In this document: in pieces, positions 16,075 through 24,830 of the stretch | How positions within the stretch are numbered: position 1 is the first letter of the stretch | How the letters are laid out: each line of letters starts with the position of its first letter | Origin: Streptomyces sp. UW30 | GTDB taxonomy: Bacteria > Actinomycetota > Actinomycetes > Streptomycetales > Streptomycetaceae | Direction of reading: 5' to 3' | Length of the DNA stretch: 44,071 nucleotides | NCBI RefSeq assembly: GCF_008042075.1 | Contig: NZ_RDBN01000037.1 | Location: forward strand, 804,828-848,898 | Made by a program: the position numbers and the translations under genes | Notes under the pieces: generated by a model | Told to the model about the DNA's origin: nothing | The model's input: the letters and a program-made list of their open reading frames with translations, nothing else | The model's database searches: none

Positions 16075-17064
16075 GTGCTCATCGACACCTACGGCCGAGT
16101 GGCCACCGACCTGAGAGTCTCACTGACCGACCGCTGCAATCTGCGGTGCACGTACTGCATGCCCGAAGAGGGCCTCCAGTGGTTGGCCAAGCCCGACCTG
16201 CTCACGGACGACGAGATCGTCCGCCTGATCGACATCGCCGTCACCTCCCTCGGTATCGAGGAGGTCCGCTTCACCGGCGGCGAGCCCCTGCTGCGGCCCG
16301 GCCTGGTCGGCATAGTCGAGAGGGTCGCCGCCCTCGCCCCGCGCCCCCAGATGTCCCTGACGACGAACGGCATCGGCCTCAGGCGCACGGCCGCCGCCCT
16401 GAAGACCGCGGGCCTGGACCGGGTCAATGTCTCCCTGGACACCCTGCGCCCCGATGTCTTCAAGACCCTCACCCGCCGCGACCGCCACAAGGACGTCATC
16501 GAGGGCCTGGACGCCGCCCGCGCCGCCGGCCTGACCCCGGTCAAGGTCAACTCGGTCCTGATGCCGGGTCTCAACGGGGACGAGGCCCCGGACCTGCTGG
16601 CCTGGGCCGTGGAGCACGACTACGAACTGCGCTTCATCGAGCAGATGCCCCTGGACGCCCAGCACGGCTGGAAGCGCGACGGCATGATCACCGCCGGGGA
16701 CATCCTGACCTCCCTGCGCACCCGCTTCGAGCTGACCCCCGAGGGCGCTCAGAAGCGCGGCTCGGCCCCGGCGGAGCGCTGGCTGGTCGACGGCGGACCG
16801 CATGTCGTCGGCGTCATCGCCTCCGTCACACGCCCCTTCTGCTCGGCCTGCGACCGCACCCGCCTGACGGCCGACGGTCAGGTACGCACATGCCTGTTCG
16901 CCAGGGAGGAGACGGACCTGCGAGCGGCGTTGCGCTCCGACGCCCCCGACGAGGAGATCGCCCGTATCTGGCGTCTGGCGATGTGGGGCAAGAAGGCGGG
17001 AGCGGGCTTGGACGACCCGAGTTTCGTACAGCCGGACAGGCCGATGTCAGCCATCGGTGGCTGA
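16075..17064 (+). CDS. moaA: GTP 3',8-cyclase, molybdenum cofactor biosynthesis
   Basis: A 329-residue radical SAM enzyme that turns GTP into 3',8-cyclo-GTP, the first step to molybdopterin. The SAM iron-sulphur cluster ligands are C21, C25 and C28 in CNLRCTYC; FTGGEPLLRPGL follows; the second, GTP-binding cluster is suggested by CSACDRTRLTADGQVRTC near the C-terminus. GTG 16075 is preceded by GAGGGAGGGG and gives the usual length; a TAGGCT at 16020-16025 is a plausible -10 box. It is alone: no other moa gene is in the window. Its last 18 bases overlap the convergent gene. Confidence 0.94.
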   Translation: MLIDTYGRVATDLRVSLTDRCNLRCTYCMPEEGLQWLAKPDLLTDDEIVRLIDIAVTSLGIEEVRFTGGEPLLRPGLVGIVERVAALAPRPQMSLTTNGIGLRRTAAALKTAGLDRVNVSLDTLRPDVFKTLTRRDRHKDVIEGLDAARAAGLTPVKVNSVLMPGLNGDEAPDLLAWAVEHDYELRFIEQMPLDAQHGWKRDGMITAGDILTSLRTRFELTPEGAQKRGSAPAERWLVDGGPHVVGVIASVTRPFCSACDRTRLTADGQVRTCLFAREETDLRAALRSDAPDEEIARIWRLAMWGKKAGAGLDDPSFVQPDRPMSAIGG

Positions 17065-17271
17065 AGGGGCCTCTTCCCACTCCGCCAGCAGGACAACGTC
17101 CTTCAAGAACCCCCGCACCCCGAGAAACTGCGACAGATGCTCGCGATGCTCCTCGCAGGCGAGCCACGTCTTACGCCGCTCCGGTGTGTGAATCTTCGGG
17201 TTGTTCCACGCCAGCACCCACACGGCGTCGGCACGACAACCCTTGGCAGAACAAACAGGCGTGTCACTCAC
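17047..17271 (-). CDS. Conserved small Cys/His protein
   Basis: 74 residues starting with GTG. CSAKGC near the N-terminus and CEEHREH in the middle could hold one zinc ion. A conserved stretch AVWVLAWNNPKIHTPERRKT stands between. Close relatives in Streptomyces are sometimes labelled acetone carboxylase, which the size and motifs do not support. Function unknown. The 3' end overlaps moaA by 18 bases on the opposite strand. Confidence 0.7.
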   Translation of the reverse strand: MSDTPVCSAKGCRADAVWVLAWNNPKIHTPERRKTWLACEEHREHLSQFLGVRGFLKDVVLLAEWEEAPSATDG

Positions 17272-17484
17272 AGATTCGTCTCACAAGTCGCGCACAAAAA
17301 GGCGACGCCGAGCAGCCACGGGGGGAGCTGCCCGGCGTCGGTCCGTCGCTCCGACGGGGGATGCGGAGCGCCTACGAAGTATGTCACGGGTAACCCGCCG
17401 CCCGGCACCGGAACAACACTATTGATCTGAGCTTTTCCTGAGCTTGGCTTGGAGTCGGCTTCCGGAGGGAAAGGGTCCGCGGGA

Positions 17485-17883
17485 TCACGCCCCGTCGTTC
17501 GGTTTCCTTTGTGCGCCCGGCGCGGAGTCGCCCGCGACATCTTCCGGGACTGATTCCGCGAAACCGTCATTCGTCCGCGGCGGCGTGATCATCGGCCGCA
17601 CATGTGCGGTCACGAACGTCGACGGCAAGGACGGCGCATTCTCCCGCCCCGCGTTGGCGATCACCACCGCGATGTACGGCAGGATCGCCCCGAGCACCAA
17701 CGCCACGATCGCGACGTGCCGTTCGACGTTCCACAGCGTGGCCGCGAGGATCACCGACACCGTCCGGACCGACATGGAGATGATGTACCGGCGCTGCCGG
17801 GCGCGCACGTCATCATGGAGACCCGCACGGGCCCCGGTGATCCGGAACACCTCGGTGTTGCCGCCCGCGTGCAGCTTCCGCAT
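17485..17883 (-). CDS. DUF3099 membrane protein
   Basis: 132 residues. An N-terminal cytoplasmic part (EVFRITGARAGLHDDVRARQ) leads to two closely spaced membrane helices at about 35-55 and 60-80, typical of DUF3099, followed by a Pro/Glu/Ser-rich tail. Function is unknown. I start at ATG 17883, where the conserved part begins and GGTGGAA stands upstream; the longer open frame is low-complexity. Confidence 0.8.
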   Translation of the reverse strand: MRKLHAGGNTEVFRITGARAGLHDDVRARQRRYIISMSVRTVSVILAATLWNVERHVAIVALVLGAILPYIAVVIANAGRENAPSLPSTFVTAHVRPMITPPRTNDGFAESVPEDVAGDSAPGAQRKPNDGA

Positions 17884-18128
17884 CACATTCCACCATCCGC
17901 CCGCATCGGACTCTCCCCCTGCCCGTACCCTTCCGCCCCCGGTCGGGGATCCGGGCCGGGACATCTCCCACGGTACGCCTCGACTCCGTCGCCTACGAGA
18001 CCGGGGCCCCTGCCACCTGGGGGAACGCCGTGAGCCGTAACGCGTACGGCCGTCCCCGGCATGCGGCGTACCAGGGCCGGACCAAGACTGGGCGTACTGC
18101 TCACCCCGAGCCGTACGAGGAGGCAGCC

Positions 18129-18410
18129 ATGGGCTGGTTGTGGGCGATCATCGTGGGATTCGTGCTGGGTCTGCTCGCGAAGCTGATCATCCCGGGCAAA
18201 CAGCACAGCCCCCTCTGGCTGATCACCATCTTCGGCATGCTCGGTGGGATCGTGGGCAACTCCATCGCCCGTGCGTTCGGCGTCGAGGCGACCCGGGGGA
18301 TCGACTGGAGCCGGCACATCTTCCAGATCGTCGCCGCGGTGATCATCGTGTACCTGGGCGACATGCTGTACATGGCGACGATCGGCAAGAAGAAACAGCA
18401 ACAGGCGTGA
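18129..18410 (+). CDS. GlsB/YeaQ/YmgE-family stress membrane protein
   Basis: 93 residues with three hydrophobic segments and the family motif GLLAKLIIPGKQHSPLWLIT followed by a Gly-rich helix (FGMLGGIVGNSIA). These transglycosylase-associated proteins respond to envelope and general stress; their biochemistry is not settled. GAGGAGG precedes the ATG. An in-frame GTG at 18030 with GGGGGA upstream would add 33 polar residues and cannot be excluded. Confidence 0.85.
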   Translation: MGWLWAIIVGFVLGLLAKLIIPGKQHSPLWLITIFGMLGGIVGNSIARAFGVEATRGIDWSRHIFQIVAAVIIVYLGDMLYMATIGKKKQQQA

Positions 18411-18441
18411 ATCAAACAACGCCCTCCAGCGGACGCACCTC

Positions 18442-18471
18442 AGGGGCGCGGGGAACTGCGCGACCAGCCAC
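18442..18471 (+). repeat. Dispersed 30-bp intergenic repeat, copy 2
   Basis: AGGGGCGCGGGGAACTGCGC then GACCAGCCAC, nearly the same as the copies at 5137-5168 and 42331-42359. It lies between the convergent GlsB-like gene and tyrS, with the same orientation as the others. Confidence 0.85.
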
Positions 18472-18540
18472 GACGAAGCCGCACCCCGCAGATCACCGCA
18501 CCCCTACGACGCACCCCGAACCGGCGCGCCCCGCGGAGCG

Positions 18541-19809
18541 CTACGCGCCGGTGAACTCCACCGCCGCGAGGTTCTTCTTCCCGCGCCGCAGCACCAGCCA
18601 CCGCCCGTGCAGCAGGTCCTCCTTCGCGGGCACCGCGTCCTCTCCGGCGACCTTCACGTTGTTCACGTAGGCCCCGCCCTCCTTCACGGTGCGCCGAGCA
18701 GCCGACTTGCTGGCCACCAGCCCGACCTCGGCGAACAGATCGACCACCGAGCCGAGCTCGGCGACCTGGACATGCGGCACCTCGGACAGCGCCGCCGCCA
18801 GCGTCCGGTCGTCCAGGTCCGTCAGCTCGCCCTGCCCGAAGAGCGCGCGGGACGCGGCGATCACGGCGGCCGTCTGGTCGGCGCCGTGCACCAGCGTCGT
18901 CAGCTCCTCGGCCAGCGCACGCTGCGCGGCCCGCGCCTGCGGACGCTCCTCGGTCTGCTTCTCCAGCTCCTCCAGCTCCGCACGGGACTTGAAGGACAGG
19001 ATGCGCATGTAGTTCGAGATGTCCCGGTCGTCCGCGTTCAGCCAGAACTGGTAGAACGCGTACGGCGTCGTCATCTCCGGGTCGAGCCAGATGGCACCGC
19101 CCTCGGTCTTGCCGAACTTGGTGCCGTCCGCCTTCGTCATCAGCGGCGTCGCCAGCGCGTGCACGCCCGCGTGCGGCTCCAGCCTGTGGATCAGGTCCAG
19201 GCCCGCCGTGAGGTTGCCCCACTGGTCGCTGCCGCCCTGCTGGAGCGTGCAGCCGTGCCGCCGGTACAGCTCCAGGAAGTCCATGCCCTGGAGCAGCTGG
19301 TAGCTGAACTCCGTGTAGCTGATGCCCTCTTCGGACTGGAGCCGACGCGCGACCGAGTCCTTGGTGAGCATCTTGTTGACGCGGAAGTGCTTGCCGATGT
19401 CCCGCAGGAACTCGATGGCGGACAGCCCGGCCGTCCAGTCCAGGTTGTTGACCATCACCGCGGCGTTGTCGCCCTCGAAGGACAGGAACGGCTCGATCTG
19501 CCCGCGCAGCCGGGTCACCCAGTTCGCGACCGTCTCCGGGTCGTTCAGCGTGCGCTCGGCCGTCGGGCGCGGGTCGCCGATCTGGCCCGTCGCGCCGCCG
19601 ACCAGCGCCAGCGGGCGCAGGCCCGCCTGCTGGAGGCGGCGCATCGTGAGGACCTGGACGAGGTGGCCGACGTGCAGGCTGGCCGCGGTCGGGTCGAAAC
19701 CGCAATAGAACGTGACGGGACCGTCCGCGAGCGCCTTGCGCAATGCGTCCTCGTCAGTGGACAGGGCGATCACGCCACGCCACTTCAGCTCGTCGACGAT
19801 GTCCGTCAC
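18541..19809 (-). CDS. tyrS: Tyrosyl-tRNA synthetase
   Basis: A 422-residue class I aminoacyl-tRNA synthetase that charges tRNA-Tyr. The HIGH motif is HVGHL at residues 46-50, following [12 protein letters not shown]; the KMSKS equivalent is KFGKT in the middle, as in the bacterial TyrRS family. A C-terminal S4-type RNA-binding domain (about 355-420) includes [17 protein letters not shown] 19809 gives the usual length. I see no T-box leader in the 55 bases separating it from tldE. It is downstream of the tldD-tldE pair on the same strand and may be cotranscribed. Confidence 0.97.
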   Translation of the reverse strand: MTDIVDELKWRGVIALSTDEDALRKALADGPVTFYCGFDPTAASLHVGHLVQVLTMRRLQQAGLRPLALVGGATGQIGDPRPTAERTLNDPETVANWVTRLRGQIEPFLSFEGDNAAVMVNNLDWTAGLSAIEFLRDIGKHFRVNKMLTKDSVARRLQSEEGISYTEFSYQLLQGMDFLELYRRHGCTLQQGGSDQWGNLTAGLDLIHRLEPHAGVHALATPLMTKADGTKFGKTEGGAIWLDPEMTTPYAFYQFWLNADDRDISNYMRILSFKSRAELEELEKQTEERPQARAAQRALAEELTTLVHGADQTAAVIAASRALFGQGELTDLDDRTLAAALSEVPHVQVAELGSVVDLFAEVGLVASKSAARRTVKEGGAYVNNVKVAGEDAVPAKEDLLHGRWLVLRRGKKNLAAVEFTGA

Positions 19810-19864
19810 GGTTCTCGTGTCTCCTTGATGATCTCGGGCAGCCGGGTGACAGCCGACTACGAGG

Positions 19865-21259
19865 TTATACGCCCTGACTGACAGAGCTCATGTTGAAATC
19901 GGGGACGCGCAGCGCCGGCATCGCGGCCCTGGTGAAGTAGTCGCCCCACTCCCTGGGCAGCGTCTTCTCCGTGCGCCCGGCCTCGCTCGCCCGCCCCAGC
20001 AGATCCACCGGCGACTCGTTGAACCGGAAGTTGTTGACCTCGCCGCTCACCTCGCCGTTCTCGACGAGGTACACCCCGTCCCGGGTCAGGCCGGTGAGCA
20101 GCAGCGTCGCCGGATCGACCTCGCGGATGTACCACAGGCAGGTCAGCAGCAGCCCGCGCTCGGTGTTCGCGACCATCTCCTCGATCGAGCGGTCCTCGCC
20201 GCCGTCCAGGATCAGGTTGTCGATGGCCGGAGCGAGCGGCAGGCCGGTCAGCCCCGCGCTGTGCCGGCTGGTCGTCAGGTGCCTCAGCTCGCCCTCGCGC
20301 ACCCACTCGGTGGCCGCGAGCGGCAGCCCGTTGTCGAACACCGACTGATCGCCCCCGGAGGAGTGCGCGATCACGAAGGGCGCGGACTCCAGGCCCGGCT
20401 CGTTCGGATCGCTGCGCAGCGTCAGCGGCAGTTCGCTCAGCTTCTCGCCGAGACGCGTCGCGCCGCCCGGCTTGGCGAACACGGTCCGGCCCTCGGCCGC
20501 GTCCCGCCCCGACGCCGACCAGAACTGGTAGATCAGCAGGTCGGCCACGGCGGTCGGCGGCAGCAGCGTCTCGTACCGGCCGGCTGGCAGCTCCAGGCGC
20601 CGCTCGGCCCAGCCGAGGCGTACGGCCAGCTCGGCGTCCAGCGCGGTCGGGTCCACGTCCTTGAAGTCCCGCGTCGAGCGGCCCGCCCACGCCGAGCGGG
20701 TGCGGTCCGGCGACTTGGCGTTCAGCTCCAGCGTCCCGTTGGGCTGGTCGTGCCGCAGTCGCAGCCCGGTGGACGTGCCCACATACGTCGACACCATCTC
20801 GTGGTTGGCGAAGCCGTACAGCTCCCGCTCGCCGGCACGCGCGCGTGCGAACGCCTCGCCGAGCGCCGGGGCGAAGTCGGCGAACACCGTGGACGACGTC
20901 TCGGCCGGGGCGTCCGTGAAGTCCTGGGATGCCGGTACGTCCGCCACCAGCGGCTGCGCGTCCTCGGCGGGCCCGGCGGCGCGCGCGGCGGCCTCGGCGG
21001 CCCGGACCAGCGGCTCCAGCTCGTCCACGGTCACGGCCGACCGGGACACGACACCGGAGGCCGTGCCCTCCTTGCCGTCGACGGTCGCGACGACCGTGAG
21101 CGTCCGCCCGCGGGTGACGCCGTTCGTGGTCAGCGCGTTGCCCGCCCAGCGCAGATTGGCGGTGGACTGCTCGTCGGCGATGACGACACACCCGTCGGCC
21201 CGCGACAGCTGAAGGGCCCGCTCGACGATCTCGTGCGGCTTGTTGGTACGGGCGCTCAT
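19865..21259 (-). CDS. tldE: TldE/PmbA-like subunit of a TldD/TldE metalloprotease
   Basis: A 464-residue TldD/PmbA-family protein lacking the HExxxH motif, so it should be the non-catalytic partner of the upstream TldD. The C-terminal half shows [20 protein letters not shown] and [13 protein letters not shown], typical of the family. In E. coli TldD/TldE form a heterodimer that cleaves unfolded peptides, including microcin precursors and CcdA antitoxin. ATG 21259 has AGGAGG seven bases upstream, but that site belongs to a tandemly repeated unit separating it from tldD. It ends in TAA. Confidence 0.9.
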   Translation of the reverse strand: MSARTNKPHEIVERALQLSRADGCVVIADEQSTANLRWAGNALTTNGVTRGRTLTVVATVDGKEGTASGVVSRSAVTVDELEPLVRAAEAAARAAGPAEDAQPLVADVPASQDFTDAPAETSSTVFADFAPALGEAFARARAGERELYGFANHEMVSTYVGTSTGLRLRHDQPNGTLELNAKSPDRTRSAWAGRSTRDFKDVDPTALDAELAVRLGWAERRLELPAGRYETLLPPTAVADLLIYQFWSASGRDAAEGRTVFAKPGGATRLGEKLSELPLTLRSDPNEPGLESAPFVIAHSSGGDQSVFDNGLPLAATEWVREGELRHLTTSRHSAGLTGLPLAPAIDNLILDGGEDRSIEEMVANTERGLLLTCLWYIREVDPATLLLTGLTRDGVYLVENGEVSGEVNNFRFNESPVDLLGRASEAGRTEKTLPREWGDYFTRAAMPALRVPDFNMSSVSQGV

Positions 21260-21345
21260 CGACCGGCCTCCTGCGTGGTGTTGAGACTGTGCTTTCCCGG
21301 GGGGTAACCCCCGGACCCCCAGCAGATCGTGATGCTGGCGCTCAT
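21256..21345 (-). CDS. 29-codon mini-ORF B in the tldD-tldE tandem unit
   Basis: ATG 21345 overlaps the stop of mini-ORF A (ATGA) and its own stop overlaps the tldE start (ATGA). The peptide begins MSASITICWGSGGYPPGK and ends in LNTTQEAGR, the same end as TldD. It differs from mini-ORF A by one residue (Ile to Ser) and two silent changes. AGGAGG stands 7 bases upstream of the start. It may be translated only to pass ribosomes on to tldE; no function is known. Confidence 0.5.
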   Translation of the reverse strand: MSASITICWGSGGYPPGKHSLNTTQEAGR

Positions 21346-21431
21346 CGACCGGCCTCCTGCGTGGTGTTCAGAATGTGCTTTCCCGGGGGATAACCCCCGG
21401 ACCCCCAGCAGATCGTGATGCTGGCGCTCAT
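21342..21431 (-). CDS. 29-codon mini-ORF A in the tldD-tldE tandem unit
   Basis: ATG 21431 overlaps the tldD stop in an ATGA and has AGGAGG seven bases before it. The 29-codon frame begins MSASITICWGSGGYPPGK, ends with the tldD C-terminal codons ([10 protein letters not shown]), and stops at a TGA that overlaps the ATG of mini-ORF B. A Gly/Pro-rich hairpin-encoding stretch lies in the middle. It looks like a by-product of duplication that preserved translational coupling. Confidence 0.5.
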   Translation of the reverse strand: MSASITICWGSGGYPPGKHILNTTQEAGR

Positions 21432-22951
21432 CGACCGGCCTCCTGCGTGGTGTTCAGAATGTTGACGCCCTTGAAGAGGGCCGACGGGCAGCCGTGCGAG
21501 ACCGCCGCGACCTGCCCCGGCTGGGCCTTGCCGCAGTTGAAGGCGCCGCCGAGGACGTACGTCTGCGGACCGCCCACCGCCGCCATCGAGCCCCAGAAGT
21601 CGGTGGTCGTCGCCTGGTAGGCCACGTCCCGGAGCTGGCCGGTGATCCGCCCGTTCTCGATCTTGAAGAACCGCTGCCCGGTGAACTGGAAGTTGTAGCG
21701 CTGCATGTCGATCGACCAGGACCGGTCGCCGACGACGTAGATCCCGCGGTCCACGCTGCCGATCAGATCCTCGGTCGACATCCCGGCCGGATCCGGCTGG
21801 AGCGAGACGTTGGCCATCCGCTGCACCGGCACATGGCCGGGGGAGTCGGCGAACGCGCACCCGTTGGACCGCTCGAAGCCGGTCAGCTTCGCGATCCGCC
21901 GGTCCAGCTGGTAGCCGACCAGCGTGCCGTCCTTCACCAGGTCCCAGGACTGGCCCTCGACGCCCTCGTCGTCGTACCCGATCGTCGCGAGGCCGTGCTC
22001 GGCGGTGCGGTCACCGGTGACGTTCATCAGGTCCGAGCCGTACCGGAGCTTGCCGAGCTGGTCGAAGGTGGCGAAGGAGGTGCCGGCGTAGGCGGCCTCG
22101 TAGCCGAGGGCGCGGTCCAGTTCGGTGGCGTGGCCGATGGACTCGTGGATGGTCAGCCACAGGTTGGAGGGGTCGACGACGAGGTCGTACGGTCCCGCCT
22201 CCACGCTCGGCGCCCGCATCTTCTCGGCGAGCAGCCCGGGGATCTGCTCCAGCTCGCTCTCCCAGTCCCAGCCGGTCCCCGTGAGGTACTCCCAGCCGCG
22301 GCCGACCGGTGGGGCGATGGTGCGCATGGAGTCGAACTCGCCGCTCGACTCGTCGACCGACACGGCGGTGAGCTGTGGGTGCAGCCGCACCCGCTGCTGG
22401 GTGGTCACGGTCCCGGCGGTGTCGGCGTAGAACTTGTTCTCGTGGACGGTGAGCAGCGAGGCGTCCACATGGTTGACCCCGTCCGCCGCCAGCAGCCGCG
22501 CGCTCCAGTCCGCCAGCAGCCCCGACTTCTGCTCGTCGGGCACGGTGAACGGGTCGATCTCGTACGACGAGATCCACGTCCTGTCGGTGTGTACGGGCTC
22601 GTGGGCGAGCTCCACCCGCTCCTGCGACCCCGCCGCCTTGATCACCTGCGCGGACAGCTTCGCCATCGCCACCGCCTGCGAGGCGACCTTGGCGGCGGCG
22701 TCCAGCGTCAGATCCACCCCCGACGCGAAGCCCCAGGTCCCGCCGTGCACCACCCGCACCGCGTAACCGAGGTCGGTCGTGTCCGACGACCCCGCGAGCC
22801 TGGCGTCCCGCAGGCGCCAGGACGCGCTGCGCACCCGCTCCAAACGGAAGTCCGCGTGCTCGGCGCCGAGCGCACGCGCGCGTGCCAGCGCGGCGTCCGC
22901 CAGGGCGCGTAGCGGAAGCGCCGTGAAGGCTTCATCGATCGTATGAGGCAC
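21428..22951 (-). CDS. tldD: TldD-family metalloprotease subunit
   Basis: A 507-residue protein, the catalytic partner of TldE. The zinc motif is H269-E270-S-I-G-H274 within LTIHESIGHATELDRALGYE. The C-terminal half has GTLVGYQLDRR, SNGCAFADSPGHVPVQRM and MANVSLQPDPAGMS, characteristic of TldD. GTG 22951 is chosen because GGGAG stands upstream and the sequence MPHTIDEAF starts the conserved part; longer upstream reading is not supported. The stop overlaps the first mini-ORF start. It is divergent from fabG, with 239 bases between. Confidence 0.93.
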   Translation of the reverse strand: MPHTIDEAFTALPLRALADAALARARALGAEHADFRLERVRSASWRLRDARLAGSSDTTDLGYAVRVVHGGTWGFASGVDLTLDAAAKVASQAVAMAKLSAQVIKAAGSQERVELAHEPVHTDRTWISSYEIDPFTVPDEQKSGLLADWSARLLAADGVNHVDASLLTVHENKFYADTAGTVTTQQRVRLHPQLTAVSVDESSGEFDSMRTIAPPVGRGWEYLTGTGWDWESELEQIPGLLAEKMRAPSVEAGPYDLVVDPSNLWLTIHESIGHATELDRALGYEAAYAGTSFATFDQLGKLRYGSDLMNVTGDRTAEHGLATIGYDDEGVEGQSWDLVKDGTLVGYQLDRRIAKLTGFERSNGCAFADSPGHVPVQRMANVSLQPDPAGMSTEDLIGSVDRGIYVVGDRSWSIDMQRYNFQFTGQRFFKIENGRITGQLRDVAYQATTTDFWGSMAAVGGPQTYVLGGAFNCGKAQPGQVAAVSHGCPSALFKGVNILNTTQEAGR

Positions 22952-23097
22952 GGAGGTCTCCCTGCTGTCGTGGCCTGTCGGCCCGATCATTTCGCGTGGG
23001 CGGGCCGCTGGACCACACGTTTCCGGCTGGAGTCGGCATCTTTCTGTAGAGACCCGACAGTCACCGCCGTACGCCACTGTGGGTGCCCGAATGTCCC

Positions 23098-23121
23098 CGG
23101 TCGGGACGCGACCGATAGGTT
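23098..23121 (+). promoter_or_regulatory. Palindrome and -10 box upstream of fabG
   Basis: CGGTCG-N5-CGACCG at 23098-23114 is a perfect inverted repeat, immediately followed by TAGGTT (23116-23121), a plausible -10 box 69 bases before the fabG start. A protein bound here would cover the promoter. The regulator is not identified. Confidence 0.45.
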
Positions 23122-23190
23122 TTCGGTGAAGCCGCCTGTCATCCAGCTGTTCGGGCGGGTGCGTCAGACACCTATCGAAAGGGTGATCCG

Positions 23191-23895
23191 TTGAGCCGCT
23201 CGGTTCTCGTCACCGGAGGCAACCGGGGCATCGGCCTCGCCATCGCCCGCGCTTTCGCCGACTCCGGCGACAAGGTCGCGATCACATACCGCTCTGGAGA
23301 GCCGCCGGCCGGCTTCCTGGCCGTCAAGTGCGACATCACCGACACCGAGCAGGTGGAGCAGGCCTACAAGGAGATCGAGGCCGAGCACGGTCCGGTCGAG
23401 GTGCTGATCGCCAACGCCGGCATCACCAAGGACCAGCTCCTGATGCGCATGTCCGAGGAGGACTTCACCTCGGTCATCGACACCAACCTCACCGGCACCT
23501 TCCGCGTGGTCAAGCGCGCCAACCGCGGCATGCTGCGCGCCAAGAAGGGCCGCGTGGTGCTCATCTCGTCGGTCGTCGGGCTGTTCGGCGGCCCCGGCCA
23601 GGCCAACTACGCCGCCTCCAAGGCCGCCCTGGTCGGCTTCGCGCGCTCCCTCGCCCGAGAGCTGGGCTCGCGCAACATCACCTTCAACGTCGTCGCGCCC
23701 GGCTTCGTCGACACCGACATGACCAAGGTGCTCACCGACGAGCAGCGTGAGGGCATCGTGAAGCAGGTGCCGCTCGGTCGTTACGCGCAGCCGGAGGAGA
23801 TCGCCGCGACGGTGCGGTTCCTCGCCTCGGACGACGCCTCGTACATCACTGGAGCCGTCATCCCCGTTGACGGCGGACTGGGAATGGGTCACTGA
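23191..23895 (+). CDS. fabG: 3-oxoacyl-ACP reductase FabG (MabA-like)
   Basis: A 234-residue SDR enzyme that reduces 3-oxoacyl-ACP with NADPH in type II fatty acid synthesis. The cofactor motif is TGGNRGIG (8-15), NAG is present, and the triad is S127, Y140 and K144 in ISSVVGLFGGPGQANYAASK. The start is TTG at 23191, giving MSRSVLVTGG, with AAAGGG upstream. It is followed after 5 bases by fabI, the same order as mycobacterial mabA-inhA. Confidence 0.95.
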   Translation: MSRSVLVTGGNRGIGLAIARAFADSGDKVAITYRSGEPPAGFLAVKCDITDTEQVEQAYKEIEAEHGPVEVLIANAGITKDQLLMRMSEEDFTSVIDTNLTGTFRVVKRANRGMLRAKKGRVVLISSVVGLFGGPGQANYAASKAALVGFARSLARELGSRNITFNVVAPGFVDTDMTKVLTDEQREGIVKQVPLGRYAQPEEIAATVRFLASDDASYITGAVIPVDGGLGMGH

Positions 23896-23900
23896 TCACC

Positions 23901-24668
23901 ATGAGCGGAATTCTCGAGGGCAAGCGCGTCCTGATCACCGGTGTGCTGATGGAGTCCTCCATCGCCTTCCACACCGCCAAGCTGGCCCAGGAGCAGGGCG
24001 CCGAGATCATCCTGACCGCCTTCCCGCGGCCCACGCTGACCGAGCGCATCGCCAAGAAGCTCCCCAAGCCCACCAAGGTCATCGAGCTCGACGTCACCAA
24101 CGACGAGCACCTCGGCCGGCTGGCCGACATCGTCGGCGAGGAGCTCGGCGGCCTCGACGGCGTCGTGCACTCCATCGGCTTCGCGCCGCAGGACGCGCTC
24201 GGCGGCAACTTCCTCAACACGCCGTTCGAGTCGGTCGCCACGGCCATGCACGTCTCCGCGTACTCCCTGAAGTCGCTGACCATGGCCTGCCTGCCGCTGA
24301 TGCAGAACGGCGGCTCGGTCGTCGGCCTCACCTTCGACGCGCAGTACGCCTGGCCGCAGTACGACTGGATGGGCCCGGCCAAGGCCGCCCTGGAGGCCAC
24401 CAGCCGCTACATGGCGCGTGACCTGGGCAAGCAGAACATCCGCTGCAACCTCGTCTCCGCCGGCCCCATCGGCTCCATGGCCGCCAAGTCCATCCCGGGC
24501 TTCAGCGACCTGGCCGCCGTATGGGACGAGCGCTCTCCGCTGGAGTGGGACCTCAAGGACCCCGAGCCGGCCGGCAAGGGCGTCGTCGCCCTGCTGAGCG
24601 ACTGGTTCCCGAAGACCACCGGCGAGATCGTCCACGTGGACGGCGGCCTGCACGCCATCGGCGCCTGA
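23901..24668 (+). CDS. fabI: Enoyl-ACP reductase, InhA/FabI type
   Basis: A 255-residue NADH-dependent enoyl-ACP reductase that finishes each elongation cycle. The unusual cofactor loop ITGVLMESSIAFHTAK and the catalytic Y154-x6-K161 in QYDWMGPAKAALE match InhA more than E. coli FabI. HSIGFAP is the conserved nucleotide-side stretch. ATG 23901 lies 5 bases after the fabG stop, so the two are one operon, closed by the hairpin at 24687. Confidence 0.96.
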   Translation: MSGILEGKRVLITGVLMESSIAFHTAKLAQEQGAEIILTAFPRPTLTERIAKKLPKPTKVIELDVTNDEHLGRLADIVGEELGGLDGVVHSIGFAPQDALGGNFLNTPFESVATAMHVSAYSLKSLTMACLPLMQNGGSVVGLTFDAQYAWPQYDWMGPAKAALEATSRYMARDLGKQNIRCNLVSAGPIGSMAAKSIPGFSDLAAVWDERSPLEWDLKDPEPAGKGVVALLSDWFPKTTGEIVHVDGGLHAIGA

Positions 24669-24686
24669 TCCTCCGTACGCAGTCGA

Positions 24687-24722
24687 CGCCCCGTTTCCCG
24701 CCGCCGCGCGGGGAGCGGGGCG
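24687..24722 (+). terminator. Hairpin after fabG-fabI
   Basis: CGCCCCGTTTCCCGC pairs with GCGGGGAGCGGGGCG (with G-U pairs) around CGCCGC, 19 bases after the fabI stop. Confidence 0.75.
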
Positions 24723-24830
24723 TCACCCGTTCGGCCCATCCGGCGAGGCGGGTGAGGCCCACGACCACGCACTCTGAAGTACGCGTTCCCTACGCGAGCC
24801 CCTCACCCGTACGGCCGAGGAGGTCCCGTT

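Larger units (their letters stand above)
21252..21462. repeat. Tandem 86-bp duplication (2.45 copies) between tldD and tldE
   Basis: Copies start at 21252, 21338 and 21424; the third is partial (39 bases, to 21462). The two full copies differ at three positions. Each unit, read on the minus strand, holds a start codon, a hairpin (CCGGGGG-N4-CCCCCGG at 21297-21314 and 21383-21400), a copy of the last codons of tldD and an AGGAGG ribosome site. Confidence 0.95.

Noticed and set aside
19810-19864. T-box leader before tyrS
   Set aside because: The gap is too short and lacks T-box structure.
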